NCBI GenBank assembly: GCA_030828565.1
Contig: JAURCF010000009.1
Location: forward strand, 1 to 38,466
From: Flavobacteriaceae bacterium
Lineage (GTDB): Bacteria; Bacteroidota; Bacteroidia; Flavobacteriales; Flavobacteriaceae
Direction of reading: 5' to 3'
Length of the DNA stretch: 38,466 bases
Of this stretch, positions 34,562-38,466 are shown in pieces. Under the pieces are notes generated by a model that had not been told where the DNA came from, did no database searches, and worked only from the letters and a program-made list of their open reading frames with translations. The translations under genes were made by a program, and so were the position numbers. Each line of letters begins with the position of its first letter. Positions within the stretch are counted from its first letter, which is position 1.

Positions 34562-35671
34562 TTATGAAAACATATCTTTCACCTTATCAAAAAATGATTT
34601 TTCATTCTTTTCTGGAGCTGGTTGAAAATTTTCGTTATTCTTCATGTCCTCAAAAAATTGTCTTTGCTCTTTATTTAGTGTTTTGGGAGTCCAAACGTTG
34701 ATATGAACAAGCAAATCACCCGATCCATACCCATTTAGGCTAGAAACTCCTTTTCCTCTCAAACGTAATATTTTCCCAGACTGAATTCCAGCATCTAACT
34801 TAATTCGGACACCACCACTAACCGTTTCAATTTCCTTGGAAGTTCCTAAAGCGGCTTCTGATATGCTAATGTATAAATCGTAATGCAGATTATTTCCTTC
34901 ACGTTTGAGTTTATCATGAGGCAATTCCTCTATGAGCACAATAAGATCTCCTGCAACCCCATTACCAGGGGCTTCATTTCCTTTTCCAGAAACTTTTAGT
35001 TGCATTCCATCTTCAACTCCTCCTGGAATTTTAATGGACACAGTCTCTTCAGAAAGTATCAATCCTTGCGAATCTGCATTGGAGGGGCGTTTATCAATAA
35101 TTTGACCCGCACCCGAACAAGAACTGCAAGTAGTGGCTGTTTGCATTCTTCCCAAAATGGTGTTGGCAATGCGTGTCATTTGTCCTGTCCCGTTACAGGT
35201 TGAACAGGTTTTATAGGTAACTCCAGCGGCTTGTACTTTTCGTTTTACCTTTACTTTTTTATCAACACCTTGAACAATTTCAGCAAGGGTAAGTTTTACT
35301 CGAATTCGAAGATTACTGCCTTTAGAACGACGTTGACCACCTCCGCCAAATCCACCAAATCCGCCGAATCCACCGCCTCCAAAAATATCTCCAAATTGAC
35401 TGAAGATATCATCCATGTTCATTCCACCGCCTTGAAAGCCATTGCCTCCTTGAAAAGCAGCGTGACCGTATTGATCGTATTGAGCTTTTTTATTAGAATC
35501 CCCTAAAACCTCATAGGCTTCTGCCGCTTTTTTGAAATTTTCTTCAGCGGTTTTGTCCCCGGGGTTTTTGTCAGGATGGTATTGAATGGCTTTCTTTCGG
35601 TAAGCTTTTTTGATTTCGCTTTCCGAAGCAGACTTATTAACTCCCAGTATATCGTAAAAATCCTCTTTCAT
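34562..35671 (-). CDS. dnaJ: Chaperone DnaJ (Hsp40), reduced zinc-finger form
   Basis: Co-chaperone that loads clients on DnaK. The 369 residues have the J domain (4-66) with HPD at 32-34, a Gly/Phe-rich linker (about 70-115), the substrate domains with SIKIPGGVEDGMQLKVSGKGNEAPGNGVAGDL, and the C-terminal dimerisation end. Only two CxxCxGxG motifs occur (CSTCNGTG at 156-163 and CSSCSGAG at 182-189) instead of the usual four, so the protein can bind at most one zinc. I recall this reduced form in other flavobacteria. It follows grpE by 9 bases. Full J-domain, linker and C-terminal architecture supports true DnaJ rather than a zinc-free CbpA. Confidence 0.94.
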   Translation of the reverse strand: MKEDFYDILGVNKSASESEIKKAYRKKAIQYHPDKNPGDKTAEENFKKAAEAYEVLGDSNKKAQYDQYGHAAFQGGNGFQGGGMNMDDIFSQFGDIFGGGGFGGFGGFGGGGQRRSKGSNLRIRVKLTLAEIVQGVDKKVKVKRKVQAAGVTYKTCSTCNGTGQMTRIANTILGRMQTATTCSSCSGAGQIIDKRPSNADSQGLILSEETVSIKIPGGVEDGMQLKVSGKGNEAPGNGVAGDLIVLIEELPHDKLKREGNNLHYDLYISISEAALGTSKEIETVSGGVRIKLDAGIQSGKILRLRGKGVSSLNGYGSGDLLVHINVWTPKTLNKEQRQFFEDMKNNENFQPAPEKNEKSFFDKVKDMFS

Positions 35672-35680
35672 AAAAGTGTA

Positions 35681-36202
35681 TTAATTACCGACAACAACTT
35701 TAGGATATCGGATGATTTTGTCTCCTAGTGCGTACCCACTTTCAATTACATCGATAACAGCTCCTTTGAGTGATTCTTCTGGAGCAGGGATTTGAGTAAT
35801 CGCCTCATGGATTTCGGCATCAAAAAGATCTCCTTTATTGACCTCACTCTTTGTAAGACCTTGGTTTTTGAGCGTTTCTGTCAATTTGTTTTGAATAAGT
35901 AAAACACCCTTAACCAACTCTTCATTTTCTGATTTTGAAATTTCAATCATGGCTCTATCAAAATCGTCCATAACAGGAATTAAAGCGCTTATAACCTCTT
36001 GATTGGCTGTTTTATACAACTCCAATCGTTCTTTACTGGTACGTTTTTTATAGTTTTCAAATTCGGCAAACAACCGTAGAAATTTGTCTTTTTCCTGATC
36101 AATTTGTGCATGAAGTTCAGCTACCTGATCCTTGGTAGTCGTTTTATTTGCTGCTTTGGACTCCTTGGCTTTTTTAGTTTTTGACTTTTTAGCTTGGGTC
36201 AT
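35681..36202 (-). CDS. grpE: Nucleotide exchange factor GrpE
   Basis: Releases ADP from DnaK. The 173 residues comprise a Lys/Ala-rich N-terminal tail (TQAKKSKTKKAKESKAANK), a long coiled coil with DKFLRLFAEFENYKKRTSKERLELYKTANQ, and the beta-wing domain with VKGVLLIQNKLTETLKNQGL and GDKIIRYPKVVVGN. The signature VIDVIESGYALGDKIIRYPKV is clear. It is the first gene of grpE-dnaJ; dnaK is not in the window. The promoter region contains a tandem 8-bp repeat, and no CIRCE (HrcA) element is seen. Confidence 0.94.
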   Translation of the reverse strand: MTQAKKSKTKKAKESKAANKTTTKDQVAELHAQIDQEKDKFLRLFAEFENYKKRTSKERLELYKTANQEVISALIPVMDDFDRAMIEISKSENEELVKGVLLIQNKLTETLKNQGLTKSEVNKGDLFDAEIHEAITQIPAPEESLKGAVIDVIESGYALGDKIIRYPKVVVGN

Positions 36203-36238
36203 AATTTATTCAATTTAAATTTAATTATCAAAACATGG

Positions 36239-36270
36239 CAAAAGTACTGCCAATTATTGAAAAATGTCAA
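36239..36270 (-). promoter_or_regulatory. Promoter for grpE-dnaJ
   Basis: On the minus strand, TTG (36270-36268), a 21-base spacer and an exact TACTTTTG (36246-36239). The -7 box is embedded in the inverted repeat TGGCA-N7-TGCCA (36236-36252). It lies about 36 bases before the grpE ATG. Confidence 0.45.
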
Positions 36271-36277
36271 AATGTCA
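36262..36277. repeat. Tandem 8-bp direct repeat upstream of grpE
   Basis: AAATGTCA occurs twice head to tail (minus strand TGACATTT twice), overlapping the -33 element of the grpE promoter. The position is suitable for a transcription factor bound on one face, but no regulator can be named. Confidence 0.5.
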
Positions 36278-36292
36278 CTCCTGAATTATTCT

Positions 36293-37204
36293 TTATTTTT
36301 TAAAAAGTGATAAAAGGGCGGGGTGTAACTTTGAAAATTGAAATTTAAAACCCGCATTTTGAATTTTTTGGGAGCTTACTTGTTGACTTTCAAAAATAAC
36401 AGAGGCCATCTCTCCTAAAACTAATTTCATAAAAAATTGGGGAACGGGTGGAAGGAAAAGCGGTCGGTGTAATACCTTTGCTATGGACTTAATAAACTCT
36501 TTGTTGGTAACGGGATGAGGAGCCACCGCATTGTAAACTCCTTCGAGTTTGTTTGCAATAACAAAATCAATGATTCTTGCCATATCTTCAATATGTATCC
36601 ACGACTGCCACTGTTTCCCAGATCCAAACCATGAACCTACTCCGTATCGAATAGGGAGTGTTGTCATCGGTAAAGCACCGCCTTGATTAGAAAGCACCAA
36701 GCCTATACGTATTGTTGTCACTGGAATGTTAATTTTGGCAAACGACTCAACGGCGTTTTCCCATTGTTTTACAACAGTTCCCAAAAAAGAATCCGCAATC
36801 TTTGTTTCTTTTTCAGTATACAAACACTGCAAATCGTGGGGATAAATTCCAATTGCTGAGGCTGATACCAATTGCTGGATTTGATGCGTGGGCAATTTTT
36901 GAATGGCATTCACCAACAGAAGAGCTCCATTAACCCTACTCTCTTGTATTTTCTTTTTATAAGATGAAGTCCACCGTTTTGAGACTGATGCTCCGGCAAG
37001 ATTGACAACAACTTGCACTCCTTCAAAACAATTCAAATCAATTGTCTCGGATTCTGGATTCCAATAAAAAGGAGTGACATTAGGATGAGGGTGTTTGTGG
37101 TTTTTACGAGTTGTTAGGTAATGAATTTTATACTCCTTCTCTATCCACAAACGAATCAATTCTTGACCTATTAAACCTGTTGCTCCTGTAACTAATATTT
37201 TCAT
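36293..37204 (-). CDS. TIGR01777-family NAD-dependent epimerase
   Basis: A 303-residue short-chain-dehydrogenase-like protein. The ATG at 37204 starts MKILVTGATGLIGQEL, the Rossmann dinucleotide-binding motif at the very N terminus; an upstream extension of 12 codons is unlikely. Further family features are VVNLAGASVSKRWTSSYKKKI, VSASAIGIYP, PVTTIRIGLVLSNQGGALP, KQWQSWIHIEDMARI and the C-terminal LVLGEMASVIFESQQV typical of TIGR01777 (YfcH-like) proteins. The substrate is unknown for the whole family. It is divergent from ilvE across a 164-base region with a palindrome. Confidence 0.9.
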   Translation of the reverse strand: MKILVTGATGLIGQELIRLWIEKEYKIHYLTTRKNHKHPHPNVTPFYWNPESETIDLNCFEGVQVVVNLAGASVSKRWTSSYKKKIQESRVNGALLLVNAIQKLPTHQIQQLVSASAIGIYPHDLQCLYTEKETKIADSFLGTVVKQWENAVESFAKINIPVTTIRIGLVLSNQGGALPMTTLPIRYGVGSWFGSGKQWQSWIHIEDMARIIDFVIANKLEGVYNAVAPHPVTNKEFIKSIAKVLHRPLFLPPVPQFFMKLVLGEMASVIFESQQVSSQKIQNAGFKFQFSKLHPALLSLFKK

Positions 37205-37259
37205 ATGAATTGTTCTTCTTTTAATGAAAAGTTGTAGCAAGTAATTGCCTCCAGCTTAA

Positions 37260-37273
37260 ATTTTGCGCAAAAT
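37260..37273. repeat. 14-bp perfect palindrome between the epimerase gene and ilvE
   Basis: ATTTTGCGCAAAAT is its own reverse complement. It sits in the divergent promoter region, 56 bases from the epimerase ATG and 96 bases from the ilvE ATG, with a GC core in otherwise AT-rich DNA, which makes a chance origin less likely than for a pure AT palindrome. Confidence 0.5.
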
Positions 37274-37317
37274 ACTATTTTCCAAAATAAATGTATGATG
37301 TAATGAATAGAAAATTG

Positions 37318-37325
37318 TAATTTAG
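37318..37325 (+). promoter_or_regulatory. Possible promoter -7 element (TAATTTAG) for ilvE
   Basis: Differs from TAnnTTTG at one base (TTAG for TTTG) and lies 43 bases before the ATG at 37369. It is 10 bases ahead of the GTG at 37336, which makes the GTG an unlikely start. Confidence 0.3.
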
Positions 37326-37368
37326 CATTAACAAAGTGTCCTACTTAAAAACGGATAAGCATCCAATA

Positions 37369-38415
37369 ATGAAAATAGAACAAGTTACAACATCTCGCAT
37401 CGACCAAGTTGATTTTGAAAATATCTCCTTTGGCGACTTATTTACAGACCACATGTTTGTTTGTGATTACGAAAACGGAGCTTGGAAAGAGCCTACCATT
37501 ATGCCTTACCAACCGATGAGTATTTCCCCTTCAGCAAGGGTATTTCATTACGGTCAAGCTGTTTTTGAGGGGATGAAAGCCTACAAAGATGATTATGACA
37601 AGGTTTGGCTATTTCGTCCAGATGAAAACTTTAAAAGATTCAACAAATCGTCCAAGCGATTGGCGATTCCTGAATTTCCTGAAGAATACTTTTTTGAAGG
37701 ACTGGCCAAGCTCCTTCAAATGGATACCGATTGGATACAAAAAGGGATGGGCAATTCACTATATATTCGACCCTTTGTTTTTGCTACCCAAGCCAGTGTT
37801 CAGGCTTCTCATTCTGCAGAATATCGATTTATGATTATTTGTGCACCAGCTCAGTCTTATTATTCTGAAGCTGATGTTCGGGTTAAGATTGCAGACCATT
37901 ACAGTCGTGCCGCAAATGGTGGCGTTGGATCTGCTAAAGCTGCTGGAAATTACGCGGCTCAATTTTACCCTTCCAATCTTGCTAAAGAAGAAGGTTTTCA
38001 ACAAATTATTTGGACAGATGCTGCCGAGCACAAATTTTTAGAGGAAGCAGGTACAATGAATATTTTCTTTCGAATAGGAAATCAATTAATTACGGCACCT
38101 ACCAATGATCGTATTTTGGATGGTGTTACTCGAAAAAGCTTAATTGCTCTTGCCGAAAAATCAGGAATTGATATCCAGGTTCGACCCTTTTCTGTTGATG
38201 AATTGCTTGAAAGTGCCAATTCTGGTACTTTGCTCGAAATCTTCGGAAGTGGAACAGCAGTGGTGGTCAATCCTATCAAAGGATTTGGATACAAAGACTA
38301 TCGATACGATGTTCCTGATATTGAAGATTCTTTTGCACTCAAATTAAAAGAACAACTCATTGCTATTCAATACAATTTGGCTGAGGATCCTTTTCAGTGG
38401 AGATTCCCTGTTTAA
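37369..38415 (+). CDS. ilvE: Branched-chain amino acid aminotransferase
   Basis: PLP-dependent class IV aminotransferase interconverting Leu, Ile and Val with their 2-keto acids. From the ATG at 37369 it has 348 residues, standard for the longer BCAT II type. Visible features are ARVFHYGQAVFEGMKAY (56-72), the Schiff-base Lys190 in GSAKAAGNYAAQ, the PLP-contacting Glu in FLEEAGTMNIFF (about 223-234), and DRILDGVTRKSLIALA (247-262). A GTG 33 bases upstream in frame is less likely because of the promoter-like box just before it. The gene stands alone and its stop overlaps the end of a converging gene by three bases. Confidence 0.94.
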   Translation: MKIEQVTTSRIDQVDFENISFGDLFTDHMFVCDYENGAWKEPTIMPYQPMSISPSARVFHYGQAVFEGMKAYKDDYDKVWLFRPDENFKRFNKSSKRLAIPEFPEEYFFEGLAKLLQMDTDWIQKGMGNSLYIRPFVFATQASVQASHSAEYRFMIICAPAQSYYSEADVRVKIADHYSRAANGGVGSAKAAGNYAAQFYPSNLAKEEGFQQIIWTDAAEHKFLEEAGTMNIFFRIGNQLITAPTNDRILDGVTRKSLIALAEKSGIDIQVRPFSVDELLESANSGTLLEIFGSGTAVVVNPIKGFGYKDYRYDVPDIEDSFALKLKEQLIAIQYNLAEDPFQWRFPV

Positions 38416-38466
38416 CTATTGATAACTTTGGCAATGTTGGGTTTGAAATAATCGGGACCTTTAAGC
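38412..38466 (-). CDS. C-terminal fragment of an unidentified minus-strand protein
   Basis: An open frame enters from the right edge and reads LKGPDYFKPNIAKVINS before a TAA at 38414-38412, overlapping the ilvE stop on the other strand. Only 17 codons are visible and I do not recognise the protein. The lack of stops and the tail-to-tail layout, seen elsewhere in the window, support a real gene end, but the evidence is thin. Confidence 0.35.
   Translation of the reverse strand, partial: LKGPDYFKPNIAKVINS

Noticed and set aside
35340-35470. Short GC-rich repeats resembling a tandem array
   Set aside because: They encode the Gly/Phe-rich linker of DnaJ, so repetition is explained by the protein sequence.
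36203-36292. CIRCE (HrcA) operator upstream of grpE
   Set aside because: The TTAGCACTC / GAGTGCTAA pair is not present; other repeats are, and are reported separately.
37336-37368. GTG start for ilvE giving 11 extra residues
   Set aside because: A -7-like box ends 10 bases before the GTG, and the ATG at 37369 fits the family length better.
1-38466. CRISPR array, mobile element, prophage, tRNA or rRNA
   Set aside because: No regularly spaced repeats, transposase or integrase genes, terminal inverted repeats around genes, or cloverleaf-like sequences were seen on either strand.

Overview
The window is a gene-dense, AT-rich piece of a chromosome from a Bacteroidetes bacterium, almost certainly of the class Flavobacteriia. 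This rests on gene content and order: nusB-DUF1573-yajC, recQ facing kdsD-tatC-lptB, a cobalamin adenosyltransferase and a DUF2795 gene before secA, a PUR-family (DUF3276) protein, a PorV/PorQ-family barrel, flavobacterial forms of SecA, DnaJ and RecQ, and promoter-like TTG-N17..21-TAnnTTTG signals instead of sigma70 boxes. Nothing looks transferred: I saw no insertion sequence, phage gene, CRISPR array, tRNA or rRNA. No gene-free stretch reaches 300 bases; the largest gaps (7342-7468, 17675-17810, 22632-22761, 34399-34561, 37205-37368) hold promoter-like signals, palindromes or a terminator.

Layout. 1-5500: the end of an M42 peptidase gene, a terminator, then on the minus strand pyrD, an M3-family peptidase lipoprotein and acetyl-CoA synthetase. 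5500-7341: nusB-DUF1573-yajC (minus) behind a terminator. 7342-12050: an ABC exporter and a PUR protein (plus), CsaA and a DUF962/Mpo1-like membrane protein (minus), a thioredoxin-like protein (plus) and a cyclophilin-FKBP fusion (minus). 12100-17700: recQ (minus) opposite kdsD-tatC-lptB (plus), then pssA (minus). 17811-22983: a PorV/PorQ-type barrel, lnt, a shortened methyltransferase-like protein, the adenosyltransferase, a GT90 glycosyltransferase and a DUF2795 protein. 23060-28228: secA, a GT4 glycosyltransferase and an MsrA lipoprotein. 28225-34400 (all minus): mscS and a response regulator, then MATE, a small acidic protein, a PAP2 phosphatase and an LTA-synthase-like enzyme. 34562-38415: grpE-dnaJ and a TIGR01777 epimerase (minus), ilvE (plus), and the tail of one more minus-strand gene.

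The common theme is building and maintaining the Gram-negative envelope: secretion (SecA, YajC, TatC), LPS (KdsD, LptB, GT90, GT4), lipoproteins and phospholipids (Lnt, PssA), headgroup chemistry (LtaS-like, PAP2), stress relief (MscS, MATE, MsrA) and periplasmic-type lipoproteins. Folding factors (GrpE, DnaJ, CsaA, the immunophilin fusion) form a second theme.

I do not see an obviously new multi-gene system. The points most worth checking are a methyltransferase-family protein that seems to have lost its catalytic core, an NtrC-like regulator without a DNA-binding domain and with an altered sigma54 loop, the loss of zinc-binding cysteines in three unrelated proteins (RecQ, DnaJ, SecA), an ABC exporter with Asp in place of the catalytic Glu and no partner gene, an overlapping operon of small protein, PAP2 and LtaS-like enzyme, and palindromes in several promoter regions.
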